Assembly (NCBI RefSeq): GCF_014203155.1
Contig: NZ_JACHIK010000008.1
Coordinates: 62,001 to 126,000, forward strand
Length of the DNA: 64,000 nt
Source: Shinella fusca
Lineage (GTDB): Bacteria; Pseudomonadota; Alphaproteobacteria; Rhizobiales; Rhizobiaceae
Direction of reading: 5' to 3'
The translations under genes and the position numbers were made by a program. Below the pieces are notes generated by a model, which worked only from the letters and a program-made list of their open reading frames with translations, did no database searches and was not told the origin of the DNA. Positions 55,352 through 64,000 of this stretch are shown piece by piece. Numbering within the stretch: the first letter of the stretch is position 1; each line of letters starts with the position of its first letter.

Positions 55352-57013
55352 TCAACCTTCTGCGGCCGCCGGAACGGCAGGCCGGGCGTCGCGGATGCGG
55401 ACGTAGAGAATGTGGATGGCAAGCGCGGCCGCGGCACAGACCGCCAGCAGCGCGATGACGAGGAAGGCGTCGTTGTGGGCGAGTACGTTCGCCTCGCGCG
55501 TCACCTGCTGGCCGAGCAGCGCCACGCCCTCGGCCTTCAGCACGGCGGGATCGGTGATCGTGCGGCCATAGGCGGCGGAAAGCTGCGAGACGCGGGCGGC
55601 GACCAGCGGATCGGCGAGCGTCATCGACTGGGCGAGCACATTGGAATGGAATTTTTCGCGCAGCGTGATGAAGGAACCGAAGATCGCCGAGCCGGCGAGC
55701 CCCCCAAGGCTCTGCGTGACGAGGAAGACGACGATGAAGCTGAGGATGTATTGCGGCCCCTTCTTCAGCGCCATGGTGAAGCCGGCGGCGATGGCGGGCG
55801 GCAGGAACAGGCTGCCGCCGGCCGCGATCAGCCCCTGGCTCAGATACATTTCGGCGGGCCGCGTGAGGTTCGTCGCGCGGCTGTCGAGGAAGGCGCCGAC
55901 GCCGATCAGGAGCAGCGCGACCATGTGAAGGCCGGGCTCGCGCCCGGGCTTCAGCACCGCCGCGCAGATGAGCCCGCCGGCGGCCGTCGCCAGCGCCACG
56001 ATGGCGTAGAGATGCATGAGCTGGCCGTTCTGCAGGCCGATCACCTGGAAGAAATTGCCGGCGACGGCCGTCTGCTCGGCGAGCATCAGGCGGAAGAGCA
56101 CCAGCACCGCGCCGAAATGCACCATCTCGCGGCTGACGAGCCAGCGCAGGTCGATCAGCGGCTTCTCGCGGTTGAGCTCGATGACGGCGGCAAGCGTCAG
56201 CGCGGCGATCATGACCACCAGCAGCTCGCCGATCCAGCGGGCTTCGAACCACCAGTAGGTGCGGCCGGTCAGGAGGATGACCGCGCCCGAGCCGAAGCCG
56301 ACGGCGATGAGGAGGTAGCTGACGATATCGAGCTTCTCGATGACCTTCGCCCGCGGTATCGGCGTCAGCGGCAGGAGGTAGATCGCCGCGAAGGACAGCA
56401 TGGCGAGCGCCAGCTCGAGCCGCAGCAGGGCGCGGATGTTGCCGATATCGATCAGCAGCGGCGAGATGAGCCGGGTCAGCGGCGGGGCAAGGCCGATATT
56501 GGTGAGCGCCAGCGAGATGCCGATCGTCAGCTTGCGCGCCGGCGTGAAGGCCTCCAGCATGTAGAGGAAGCCGAGCGAGGAAAGCGGCGCGGCGGCGATG
56601 CCGGCGAAGAAGCGCAGCACCAGCGCGGAACGAAGGTCCGTGATGAAGATGTGCAGCACCGCGACGACGAGGAAGACGGCGATGCCGAGCTCGGCGAAAT
56701 GGCGCAGGCCGTACTGGTTGCGGATCTTAATGAGGGCGATGGACAGCGAGGCGTTCGGCGCCATGTAGGCGGCCATCAGCCAGACGGCCTCCGTGCTCGT
56801 CGCGCCGAGCGGGCCCTGCATCTGCGGGATATTGGCGGCGACGAGGTTCATGCCGAAGCCCTGCGTCATCGCAAGCAGGGTGGAAGCGGCGATGCAGGCG
56901 GCGGCGCGGGAGGGGGCTATGGGCGCGGGCGCCGGGGGAACGGTCCCCTGCCCCGCCGATCGTGCCGGCTCGTCCTCCGGCCCGCTCGCGTCGGTGGCGG
57001 GAACGGTGCTCAT
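55352..57013 (-). CDS. DHA2-family MFS efflux pump (EmrB-like)
   Basis: 553 residues, fourteen predicted helices; DHA2 drug:proton antiporter. NLVAANIPQMQGPLG, STEAVWLMAAYM and ALKKGPQYILSFIVVFLVTQSLGGLAGSAIFGSF are family features. ATG at 57013 overlaps the MarR stop by four bases. Exports drugs or hydrophobic acids; actual substrate unknown. Confidence 0.93.
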   Translation of the reverse strand: MSTVPATDASGPEDEPARSAGQGTVPPAPAPIAPSRAAACIAASTLLAMTQGFGMNLVAANIPQMQGPLGATSTEAVWLMAAYMAPNASLSIALIKIRNQYGLRHFAELGIAVFLVVAVLHIFITDLRSALVLRFFAGIAAAPLSSLGFLYMLEAFTPARKLTIGISLALTNIGLAPPLTRLISPLLIDIGNIRALLRLELALAMLSFAAIYLLPLTPIPRAKVIEKLDIVSYLLIAVGFGSGAVILLTGRTYWWFEARWIGELLVVMIAALTLAAVIELNREKPLIDLRWLVSREMVHFGAVLVLFRLMLAEQTAVAGNFFQVIGLQNGQLMHLYAIVALATAAGGLICAAVLKPGREPGLHMVALLLIGVGAFLDSRATNLTRPAEMYLSQGLIAAGGSLFLPPAIAAGFTMALKKGPQYILSFIVVFLVTQSLGGLAGSAIFGSFITLREKFHSNVLAQSMTLADPLVAARVSQLSAAYGRTITDPAVLKAEGVALLGQQVTREANVLAHNDAFLVIALLAVCAAAALAIHILYVRIRDARPAVPAAAEG

Positions 57014-57465
57014 GCCTCGACGCTCTCCCGACAGCTCTTGGCGATGTTGTCGGCCATGGCGGCGAAGACCTTGACGGTGGTCGACATGTCGGTGGCCGAA
57101 ATGCTCTCCAGCACGTCGGCGCGCAGCGAGCGGGCGAGGTCGAGCACCTCGTCGGCCACCTTTGCGCCGTGTGGCGTCATGACGATCTGCTTGGCGCGGC
57201 GGTCGCCCTCCACCGACTGGCGTTCGATGAAGCCCTGCTTCTCCATGCCGTCGAGCAGGCGCACGAGCGTCGGCGTCTCGATATCGAGCTCGTCGGCAAG
57301 TTCGCGCTGGTTGAGCTGGGCGCCGCGGCCGAGGATCAGCAACGCGCGGGCGCGCGGCAGGGTCAGCCCCCGCTCCTTCACGCGAGCGTCGAACAGGGCG
57401 CGCATCTTGCGCTGCACGCGGGAAAGGTCGTCGAGGATGCGTTCGCGGGGGTCTGTGGCAGTCAT
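57010..57465 (-). CDS. MarR-family transcriptional regulator
   Basis: 151 residues, winged helix-turn-helix (QLNQRELADELDIETPTLVRLLDGMEKQGFIERQSVEGDRRAKQIVMTPHG). First gene of the efflux operon and likely its repressor, released by pump substrates. A dyad lies between its candidate promoter boxes. Confidence 0.94.
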   Translation of the reverse strand: MTATDPRERILDDLSRVQRKMRALFDARVKERGLTLPRARALLILGRGAQLNQRELADELDIETPTLVRLLDGMEKQGFIERQSVEGDRRAKQIVMTPHGAKVADEVLDLARSLRADVLESISATDMSTTVKVFAAMADNIAKSCRESVEA

Positions 57466-57481
57466 CTTGGTAGTCCAAATA

Positions 57482-57511
57482 CTATTAGCTTGCTATCTAT
57501 TTGCCCACCAA
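57482..57511 (-). promoter_or_regulatory. Candidate promoter and operator of the efflux operon
   Basis: On the minus strand TTGGTG and TAATAG are 18 bases apart; the dyad TAGC-TT-GCTA (57486-57495) overlaps the -10 region. The AT-rich setting fits a MarR operator. Confidence 0.4.
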
Positions 57512-57535
57512 TTAATCGACCTGCAATTAAAAAGC

Positions 57536-57566
57536 AAGCCCCGCCGCGGGCGCCGCGGCGGGGCTT
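57536..57566. terminator. Intrinsic terminator between marR and pssA
   Basis: 14-bp perfect stem (AAGCCCCGCCGCGG/CCGCGGCGGGGCTT), GCG loop, with A and T runs; ends pssA on the minus strand. Confidence 0.9.
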
Positions 57567-57612
57567 TTGCAATTCTCACACGGACGTGATGGCAGGGCGG
57601 CGTGCGCGCCCG

Positions 57613-58464
57613 TCAATGGCCGTCGGTTTCCTCGGGGAATTCCGTCGCGCCGTGAACCTGCGGCGTGCTCCAGCCGCCGTATTTGCGCTGCCAGGAGCGC
57701 GCGCCGAACGGCAGCGTCGCAAGATAGGCGACGACCGTCACCACCATGGTCTCCCAGGTGAAGCTCATCAGCGTGGCGACATAGACGACAACGAGAAGGA
57801 TCGCCGGCAGCACGAGGTCGCGACGGATTCGGCTGCCCTCCGACTTGCCGGACCAGACCGGCAGGCGGCAGACGAGAAGGAAGCCGATCAGCACCGTGTA
57901 ACCGGAGGCGAGGAAGCCGAAGAGCGGGCTCGGCGCGACGCCGAGGAAGCCGATATAGACCGGCAGCAGCACCAGCATGGCGCCGGCCGGCGCCGGCACG
58001 CCGACGAAATATTCGCTCTGCCATTGCGCCTTGGTCTCGCGCTCGGCCATGACGTTGAAGCGGGCAAGGCGAAGGCCCGCCGCGATCGTGTAGATCAGCG
58101 CCGCGATCCAGCCGAAGGAGCGCGCCTGGTCGAGGATGAAGACATAGAGCACCAGCGCCGGCGCCACGCCGAAATTGACGATGTCGGCAAGCGAATCCAT
58201 CTGCCCGCCGAATTTCGACGTCGCCTTGAGGAGCCGCGCGACGCGCCCGTCGATGCCGTCGAGGAAGGCGGCGAGCAGCACCATGCCGACGGCGAGTTCG
58301 TAGCGGTTCTCGAAGGCAAGGCGGATGCCCGTCAGCCCCGCGCAGATGGCCAGAACCGTGATGACATTGGGAATGATGATGCGCAGCGGGATCTCGCGCA
58401 GGCGCGGGCCGCGGGCCTCGTCGTTCGGGCCATTGGGTTCATAGGGCGGAAACGGCGTGTCCAT
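57613..58464 (-). CDS. pssA: CDP-diacylglycerol--serine O-phosphatidyltransferase
   Basis: 283 residues, membrane enzyme making phosphatidylserine. CDP-alcohol signature DGIDGRVARLLKATSKFGGQMDSLAD with all aspartates; multiple helices. Starts 10 bases after psd, forming the usual psd-pssA unit for phosphatidylethanolamine synthesis. ATG at 58464 gives the conserved cytoplasmic N-terminus. Confidence 0.96.
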   Translation of the reverse strand: MDTPFPPYEPNGPNDEARGPRLREIPLRIIIPNVITVLAICAGLTGIRLAFENRYELAVGMVLLAAFLDGIDGRVARLLKATSKFGGQMDSLADIVNFGVAPALVLYVFILDQARSFGWIAALIYTIAAGLRLARFNVMAERETKAQWQSEYFVGVPAPAGAMLVLLPVYIGFLGVAPSPLFGFLASGYTVLIGFLLVCRLPVWSGKSEGSRIRRDLVLPAILLVVVYVATLMSFTWETMVVTVVAYLATLPFGARSWQRKYGGWSTPQVHGATEFPEETDGH

Positions 58465-58474
58465 GAGCGAGGTC

Positions 58475-59173
58475 CTAACCGCGCCGGCTGATGACCGGCC
58501 CCTTGGCGGAACCGAATTCGGCCAGCACCGTCTCGCCGGCAATCGCCGTCTGGCCGAGGCTGACGCGCGGCTCGGCGCCGGCCGGCAGGAAGACGTCGAG
58601 GCGCGAGCCGAAGCGGATGAGGCCGAAGCGCTCGCCCGTTTCCAGGCTGTCGTTCATCTCGGTCCAGCAGAGAATGCGGCGGGCGACGAGGCCGGCGATC
58701 TGCACGACGCCGATGGGCCCGTGCGCGCTCTCGATGACGAGGCCGTTGCGCTCGTTCTCCTGGCTCGCCTTGTCGAGGTCGGCATTGAGGAATTTTCCGG
58801 CGCGATAGGCGACGCGCGTCACGCGGCCGCGCATCGGCGCGCGGTTCACATGGCAGTTGAAGACGTTCATGAAGACGGAGATGCGCATCATCGGCTGGTC
58901 GCCGAGCTCCAGTTCGGCCGGCGGCGTCACCATGGCGATGGCCGAGACACGGCCGTCCGCCGGGCTGATGACGAGGTCGTCGTCCTGCGGCGTCATGCGC
59001 TCGGGATCGCGGAAGAAATAGGCGCACCACGCCGTCAGCACGAAGCCGATCCACATCAGCGGCTGCCAGAGCGCGCCAAGGACGAGCGAGGCGACAAAGA
59101 AGCCGGCCACGAACTTCCAGCCTTCCCGATGGATCGGCACCAGGGTGCTGCGTATCGTATCGACCAAACTCAT
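58475..59173 (-). CDS. psd: Phosphatidylserine decarboxylase
   Basis: 232 residues, short-form PSD. The self-cleaving pyruvoyl site is Gly-Ser in [20 protein letters not shown] and [15 protein letters not shown] are conserved. Two N-terminal helices anchor it. Makes phosphatidylethanolamine from the product of PssA. Confidence 0.95.
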   Translation of the reverse strand: MSLVDTIRSTLVPIHREGWKFVAGFFVASLVLGALWQPLMWIGFVLTAWCAYFFRDPERMTPQDDDLVISPADGRVSAIAMVTPPAELELGDQPMMRISVFMNVFNCHVNRAPMRGRVTRVAYRAGKFLNADLDKASQENERNGLVIESAHGPIGVVQIAGLVARRILCWTEMNDSLETGERFGLIRFGSRLDVFLPAGAEPRVSLGQTAIAGETVLAEFGSAKGPVISRRG

Positions 59174-59500
59174 CTTCCGACATCTCCTGATGATTTCACG
59201 CCATCGACCTAGCGTGAAATGGCGATGGGGGCAATGCGGCGCGGCGATTAGCCCACCGGTGGCGGCGGCTTCGGCAAGGCGTGCCGCTCCGCTATCCCCC
59301 TCCTCGACGGGAAGCAAGCGCATATGAAGGCCCTCTCTGCCTGCCGGCATCTCCCCCACAAGGGGGGAGAAAGGCTGGCAGCCTGCGTTTCCTTCAATCC
59401 TGGGCGTCGAGAGTGCCGAGCGTTAAGTCCCTCCCCCTTGTGGGGAGGGATTTAGGGAGGGGTCTTCAATCCATAGGCGATTGCCCTGCTCCCCGGCCGG
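59174..59500. other. Intergenic region with a second type of palindromic repeat
   Basis: 327 bases between psd and the ABC exporter, both on the minus strand. It holds two CCCTTGTGGG-type palindromes in inverted orientation (59351-59371 and 59431-59458). No gene is evident. Confidence 0.78.
59351..59458. repeat. Inverted pair of CCCTTGTGGG-type palindromes
   Basis: CTCCCCC-ACAA-GGGGGGAG at 59351-59369 and CCTCCCCC-TTGT-GGGGAGG at about 59431-59450, the second followed by GATTTAGGGAGGGG. They are inverted copies of one motif, distinct from the five REP pairs. Confidence 0.75.
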
Positions 59501-61396
59501 TCACTCCGCCGCCGGCGCGCCGCGCAGGACGATGCCGAGCTCGTCGCTCTCGCGCACCTGCTTCAGCCGCTCCTCGACCTCGACGGCCTCGCGCTGGCGG
59601 TTCCACATGGAGGCGTAGAGGCCGTCCTCGCGGTCCATCAGTTCGCCATGCGTGCCGCGCTCGGCGATCACGCCGTCTTTCAGCACGATGATCTCGTCCG
59701 CCGAGATGACGGTGGACAGGCGATGGGCGATGACGAGCGTGGTGCGGTTCTTCGAGACCACGTCGAGAGCGGCCTGGATTTCCTGCTCCGTGCGCGTGTC
59801 GAGCGCCGAGGTCGCCTCGTCGAGGATGAGGATCGGCGGGCTCTTCAGGATCGTGCGGGCGATGGCGACGCGCTGCTTCTCGCCGCCGGAGAGCTTCAGC
59901 CCGCGCTCGCCCACCATCGCCTTGAAGCCTTCCGGCAGGTGGCGGATGAAGGGGCCGATCTGCGCGGCCTCGGCGGCGGCGGCCACCTCCTCGTCGGTCG
60001 CACCCGGGCGGCCGTAGCGGATGTTGTAGGCGATGGTGTCGTTGAAGAGCACGGTATCCTGCGGCACCATGCCGATGACCTTGCGCAGGCTCTTCTGCGT
60101 GACGTCGCGCACGTCCTGCCCGTCGATGGTGATCGTCCCTTCCTGCACGTCGTAGAAGCGGTAGAGCAGGCGCGAGAGCGTCGACTTGCCGGCACCGGAC
60201 GGGCCGACGACCGCGACGGTCTTGCCCGCCGGCACGTCGAAGGTGATACCTTTCAGGATCGGCCGGGCCGGATCGTAGGCGAAGTGCACGTCCTTGAAGG
60301 AGATCGCGCCGTCGGTGACGACGAGTTCGCGGGCATCCGGCTTGTCCTGCACCTCCGCCTCCACTTCGAGGAGCTCGAACATCTGCTCGATATCCGTGAG
60401 GCCCTGGCGGATTTCGCGGTAGACGAAGCCGATGAAGTTGAGCGGGATGGCGAGCTGGATCAGCATCGCATTGATGAAGACGAAGTCGCCGACCGACTGG
60501 TCGCCGCGCTGCACGGCCATCGCCGACATCGCCATCATCACCGCCATGCCGAGGCCGAAGATCAACGCCTGGCCGAAGTTCAGCCAGCCGAGCGAGGTCC
60601 ACACCTGCGTCGCCGCCTTCTCGTAGCGCTCCATCGACTGGTCGAAGCGGCGGGCCTCCATCTCCTCGTTGCCGAAATACTTCACGGTCTCGAAGTTGAG
60701 GAGCGAATCGATGGCCTTGGTGTTCGCCTCGGTGTCGCTGTCGTTCATCGAGCGGCGGATGGAGATGCGCCAGTCGCTCGCCTTGACCGTGAACCAGATA
60801 TAGAGCCAGACCGTTGCGGCGGTGACGAGGAGATATTGCAGGCCGTAGCCGCGCCAGAAGACGACGGCGGTCAGAAGGAACTCGATGAAGGTCGGCACGG
60901 AGTTGAGGATCGTGAAGCGCACGATGGTCTCGATGCCCTTGGTGCCCCGCTCGATGACGCGCGAAAGGCCGCCCGTGCGCCGCTCCAGATGGAAGCGCAG
61001 CGACAGCCGGTGCAGGTGCACGAAGGTGCGGTAGGCGAGCTGGCGCACCGCATATTGCCCGACGCTGGCAAAGAGCGCGTCGCGAAGCTGGTTGAGCCCC
61101 GCCTGCACGATGCGCGCGCCGTTATAGGCGAAGACCAGCATGACCGCGCCGAGAAGGAACGTCGGCAGCAGGCTGACGGCATCCGGCTTGTCGTTCAGCG
61201 CGTCAGTCGCCCATTTGAAGAAATAGGGAACGAGCAGCAGCACGATCTTGGAGGCGAGCAGGAAGACCGAGGCCCAGACGACGCGCATCTTCAGGTCCGG
61301 CCGGCCAGAGGGCCACATATAGGGCCAGAGGTTCACGAGGGTGTGGAACGGATTGCTGCTGTCGGCCGAAATCGTCTTCTTCGTCGTCGTCGCCAC
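59501..61396 (-). CDS. Atm1-type ABC exporter
   Basis: 631 residues: six-helix membrane domain plus ATPase domain. Walker [10 protein letters not shown], signature LSGGEKQRVAIAR, Walker B ILILDEATSALD. The membrane domain motifs RVIERGTKGIE and DSLLNFETVKYFGNE are those of Atm1/ABCB7 half-transporters; bacterial ones export glutathione conjugates and metal-thiol complexes. A metal-detoxification or Fe-S link is by family only. Confidence 0.93.
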   Translation of the reverse strand: MATTTKKTISADSSNPFHTLVNLWPYMWPSGRPDLKMRVVWASVFLLASKIVLLLVPYFFKWATDALNDKPDAVSLLPTFLLGAVMLVFAYNGARIVQAGLNQLRDALFASVGQYAVRQLAYRTFVHLHRLSLRFHLERRTGGLSRVIERGTKGIETIVRFTILNSVPTFIEFLLTAVVFWRGYGLQYLLVTAATVWLYIWFTVKASDWRISIRRSMNDSDTEANTKAIDSLLNFETVKYFGNEEMEARRFDQSMERYEKAATQVWTSLGWLNFGQALIFGLGMAVMMAMSAMAVQRGDQSVGDFVFINAMLIQLAIPLNFIGFVYREIRQGLTDIEQMFELLEVEAEVQDKPDARELVVTDGAISFKDVHFAYDPARPILKGITFDVPAGKTVAVVGPSGAGKSTLSRLLYRFYDVQEGTITIDGQDVRDVTQKSLRKVIGMVPQDTVLFNDTIAYNIRYGRPGATDEEVAAAAEAAQIGPFIRHLPEGFKAMVGERGLKLSGGEKQRVAIARTILKSPPILILDEATSALDTRTEQEIQAALDVVSKNRTTLVIAHRLSTVISADEIIVLKDGVIAERGTHGELMDREDGLYASMWNRQREAVEVEERLKQVRESDELGIVLRGAPAAE

Positions 61397-61530
61397 GCTG
61401 GCCTCCGCCGGGTGTTGCCCGGCTCACGTCTGGTTACCCGAATGAAAATGCGGCGCCCGACGGGGCGCCGCAGGATGCAGATAGGACCTCGCCGGCCACT
61501 TCGCAACGGCCGGCGGGAAATTGATGGGCG

Positions 61531-63903
61531 TCAATCGCCGTGGACGTGCTTGCGGTGCATCTCTTCCGCCTCGGCGTCGCTTTCCATCGTCTTGTCCGGA
61601 ATGCCGAAGACCTGGCCGGGGATGATGCGGTCCGGATCGCTGATCTGGTCCTCGTTGGCGAGGTAGATCGTCGTGTAGCGCACGCCCTTGCCGTAGATGC
61701 GGCGGGAGATCTGCCAAAGCGTATCGCCGCGGCGGATGATCACCGACGTCTTGCTCGCCTGGAGCGGCGCCTGCTCGACGGTCTGCGGCTCGTCGGCCGC
61801 CGCCTCGCCCCCGGTCTTGTCTTCCGCCGTCGCGGCGCTCTCGCTGCCGGCCGTCGCCGCACCGGCTGCGGTGCCGCTTTCGGTCCTGGCCGCGCCGTTG
61901 TCGGCGGTCACGGCCGTGGCGGCGTCCTGCGTTACCGTCGCAACAGCCTCGGCGGCGGCCGTCAGCGACGGCATGCCTTCGAGCGCGGCGAGCGCCTGCT
62001 GGTAGGCCTCGCGGCCCGCGCCGGCCGGAACGGCGGCAAGGCGGTCGAGCGCCGTCGAGGCCCAGCCCTTCAGCCCTTCGATGGCCGCGGCGACATCGCT
62101 TGCGGTGCCGGCCGGCGGCGCGAAGCCGACGATGCGCTTCAGCACGCCTTCGAGCGCGCTGCGGGCCGTCTCTATCTCGCCGGACGTCGCGTTGCGGCCG
62201 TCGGCGAAGAGGCCGGCGAACTGCTGACGCAGCGTGGTCGCCCGGCCCGTCAGCGCCTCGATCGTGTCGTCGGTCGCGGCCGAGACGTCGCCGGCGGCGA
62301 CATGGGCCTTCTCGATGGCGGGTGCCAATGCGTCGGCCACGGCCGTCTCGATGGAGCCGAGGGCCGCGCCGACCGCCGAGGCATCCGCCGGCAGCGCCTG
62401 AAGGCGGGCGAGCGCCGCCGCGGCCGCGGCGGAGGCCTTGGCGGCCATCTGGCGGGCCGAGGCGCCCTCTTCGTCGCCCGGCCGGAACTCGGCGAGCGAT
62501 TTCAGCGCGATTTCCGTCGCCGAGCGGGCCGCGGCCAGCTCCTCGGCCCCCGGCACGCGGCCGTTGGCGTAGAGCCCCTTGAGAAGGGCGAGCGCCTTGT
62601 CCGCCTCGCCGCGCAGCTTGTCGAACGTGCCGCCGCCGATGAGGCCGAGCGCCGTATCGGTATCGGGAGCCGCGGCATGGTCGTCCTGCGCCACGACGGC
62701 GACCTGCTCGCCCTCCGGCCGGTCGAAGGGCACGGAGGCGCGCAGGTCCACCTTGCTGCCGTCCGCGCTCATCACGTCGGCGCGAACCGCATGGCGGCCG
62801 ACGGAAAGCGTGATGGCGCCGTCGACGACATAGCGTCCGGCCTCGTCCGCCTTTGCTTCGCCCACCAGCTTGTCGTCGGCATAGATGCGCACGAGCGCGC
62901 CCGGCTTCGTCGTGCCGGCGACGAACATGTGGTCGCCTTCGAGCTCCACCGCCGAAACGCGGATCTGCGCCTTGGCGTCGCCTGCCGGCGTCGCGGCATC
63001 GCTCGTCGTTGCGGCAGCCTCCGGCGTCGCAGCCGCCGTTTCGGTGCCTGCGGCTTCGGTGCCGGCCTTCGTATCGGTCGCGTCCGCCAGCGCCTCGCCG
63101 GCAGCCTTCGCCGCCTCGCCCGTCGCTTCCGCGACATCACCGGCAACCGACTTCGCCGCCTCGGCGACGTCGTCCGTGGCAGCCTTGGCCGCTTCCACGG
63201 TCTCGGCGACGGCCTTCTTGCCGCCGACATCGGGAACCGTGATCAGGCGGCTCGCCTCGCCGGGCTTGGACACCATGGCGAGCAGTTCGCCGCTACCGTC
63301 CTTCGGCACGGAAACCGTCGCGACCTCCTCGGAGGCCTTGGAGTCACCCTTGTCGTCCTTGGTGTTCAGCGTGAGCTCGTAGTCGCCCGCGGCGAGCGGC
63401 TGGTCGAAAACTGCAGCGAAATCGCCGCTGGGGCCGATATCGGCCGTGGCGACGACCGTGTCGCCGTTGCGGATCTCCAGCGTCGTGTTCGGCTGGCCGC
63501 GGCCGGCGATGACGGTCGAACCGTCCGGCTCGACGCGCAGCACGTCGAAGCCCGGCGTCACCCAGCCCGCGGTCGGGTCGGCGGGCGCCGCCTCGGTTTT
63601 CTCCGTTTCCGCCTTCGCCGTGTCGGTGGCCGCGGTCTCCGCGCCCGTCGTGCTTTCGGCCGGCTTTTCCTGCGTGGCGGTCGCCTCGGCCCCCGTTACG
63701 GCCTCGCCTGCCGCGTTCGTGCGGGCCTGCTTGCCGCCGGCCGTCGTCGTCTCGCCGCCGGTCTCGGCCGGCTTGTCGGTCAGGGTCGCGACGGGCGTTT
63801 GCGCCGGCTTGTCCTTGTTCACATTGGGCAGCACGAAGAAAACCATGAGCAGCGTCGCCGCCGCCAGCACGATCAGGGCCACGAGGCCAGTCCTGTTCTT
63901 CAT
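61531..63903 (-). CDS. Large LysM-domain envelope protein
   Basis: 790 residues. N-terminal helix (GLVALIVLAAATLLMVFFVL), a long Ala/Thr/Glu-rich low-complexity part with immunoglobulin-like beta segments (FDVLRVEPDGSTVIAGRGQPNTTLEI; AVELEGDHMFVAGTTKPGALVRIYADDKLVGEAKAD), helical repeats, and a C-terminal LysM from about residue 721 (IIRRGDTLWQISRRIYGKG). An inner-membrane-anchored, peptidoglycan-binding role is inferred. The ATG at 63903 is used; a TTG two codons earlier is possible. Confidence 0.88.
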   Translation of the reverse strand: MKNRTGLVALIVLAAATLLMVFFVLPNVNKDKPAQTPVATLTDKPAETGGETTTAGGKQARTNAAGEAVTGAEATATQEKPAESTTGAETAATDTAKAETEKTEAAPADPTAGWVTPGFDVLRVEPDGSTVIAGRGQPNTTLEIRNGDTVVATADIGPSGDFAAVFDQPLAAGDYELTLNTKDDKGDSKASEEVATVSVPKDGSGELLAMVSKPGEASRLITVPDVGGKKAVAETVEAAKAATDDVAEAAKSVAGDVAEATGEAAKAAGEALADATDTKAGTEAAGTETAAATPEAAATTSDAATPAGDAKAQIRVSAVELEGDHMFVAGTTKPGALVRIYADDKLVGEAKADEAGRYVVDGAITLSVGRHAVRADVMSADGSKVDLRASVPFDRPEGEQVAVVAQDDHAAAPDTDTALGLIGGGTFDKLRGEADKALALLKGLYANGRVPGAEELAAARSATEIALKSLAEFRPGDEEGASARQMAAKASAAAAAALARLQALPADASAVGAALGSIETAVADALAPAIEKAHVAAGDVSAATDDTIEALTGRATTLRQQFAGLFADGRNATSGEIETARSALEGVLKRIVGFAPPAGTASDVAAAIEGLKGWASTALDRLAAVPAGAGREAYQQALAALEGMPSLTAAAEAVATVTQDAATAVTADNGAARTESGTAAGAATAGSESAATAEDKTGGEAAADEPQTVEQAPLQASKTSVIIRRGDTLWQISRRIYGKGVRYTTIYLANEDQISDPDRIIPGQVFGIPDKTMESDAEAEEMHRKHVHGD

Positions 63904-64000
63904 CTTCAACTCTCTATCTATCCCGGTTTTCCGGGGAGTCCCTGCCGAAATTGCTATCGATTTCCAGTGTCTTGCACAAGGTTGCCGGGCCGTTCGGCGG
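63904..64000. other. Upstream region of the LysM gene
   Basis: 97 bases to the window edge; no reading frame or motif I can support. Probably promoter DNA. Confidence 0.5.

Noticed and set aside
59648-61666. A 672-codon plus-strand frame opposite the ABC exporter
   Set aside because: Shadow of the Atm1-type gene; no domain and biased composition.

Overview
The window is a GC-rich (low-to-mid 60s percent by eye) stretch of an alphaproteobacterial main chromosome. Gene content and order point to a Rhizobiaceae member (Shinella, Ensifer/Sinorhizobium or Rhizobium-like). The evidence is the run fabD-fabG-acpP-fabF-mltG followed by yicC-gmk, lptF-lptG-lptD-surA-pdxA-rsmA, rpsF-rpsR-(DUF2232)-rplI-dnaB-alr-radA-cvpA-purF, an Omp25/31-type porin, phosphatidylserine synthase and decarboxylase, and rhizobial intergenic palindromes. 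The genus cannot be fixed from the sequence alone. I saw no rRNA, tRNA, CRISPR array, insertion sequence or prophage.

Layout. 1-2.7 kb: N-terminus of a molybdopterin oxidoreductase, rlmJ, a T2 ribonuclease lipoprotein and a GST. 2.7-8.5 kb: porin, FolM-like SDR, uvrC, a secreted unknown, pgsA, moaD, moaE. 8.5-11.4 kb: a lone LivH-type permease divergent from a CGNR regulator and a lipoprotein, then ndk. 11.5-16.5 kb: GST, DinB-family protein, a small gene behind a lux-box-like palindrome, a degenerate GGDEF protein and an ABC-F ATPase. 16.7-20.5 kb: a TRAP transporter whose binding protein is convergent with its two membrane subunits. 20.8-24.8 kb: sugar dehydrogenase-like oxidoreductase, a lower-GC Fic module, holC, pepA. 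25-32.6 kb: LPS export and outer-membrane biogenesis (lptFGD, surA), pdxA, rsmA. 32.7-39.4 kb, minus strand: gmk, yicC, mltG and the fatty-acid cluster. 39.6-41.4 kb: aldo/keto reductase and a small membrane protein. 41.8-54.1 kb: ribosomal proteins, a cyclopropane-synthase-like methyltransferase, dnaB, alr, radA, cvpA, purF, SDR. 54.3-57.5 kb: a MarR-EmrB-EmrA efflux operon. 57.6-63.9 kb: pssA, psd, an Atm1-type ABC exporter and a large LysM protein.

Most genes are housekeeping and work on the envelope: phospholipids (pgsA, pssA, psd), fatty acids (fab cluster), LPS transport (lptDFG), peptidoglycan (alr, mltG, LysM protein) and outer-membrane protein folding (surA). The accessory interest is in small cassettes and non-coding signals. 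Five paired REP-type palindromes all lie between convergent genes and fall into two architectures. Candidate operators lie upstream of the small gene at 13.0 kb, the TRAP binding protein and the CGNR/permease pair. The Fic gene with its small partner has a base composition unlike its neighbours. I found no clear new large multi-gene system; the best candidates for something undescribed are the CGNR-operator-permease-lipoprotein cassette, the lux-box-like control of the 94-residue protein, and the Fic pair.
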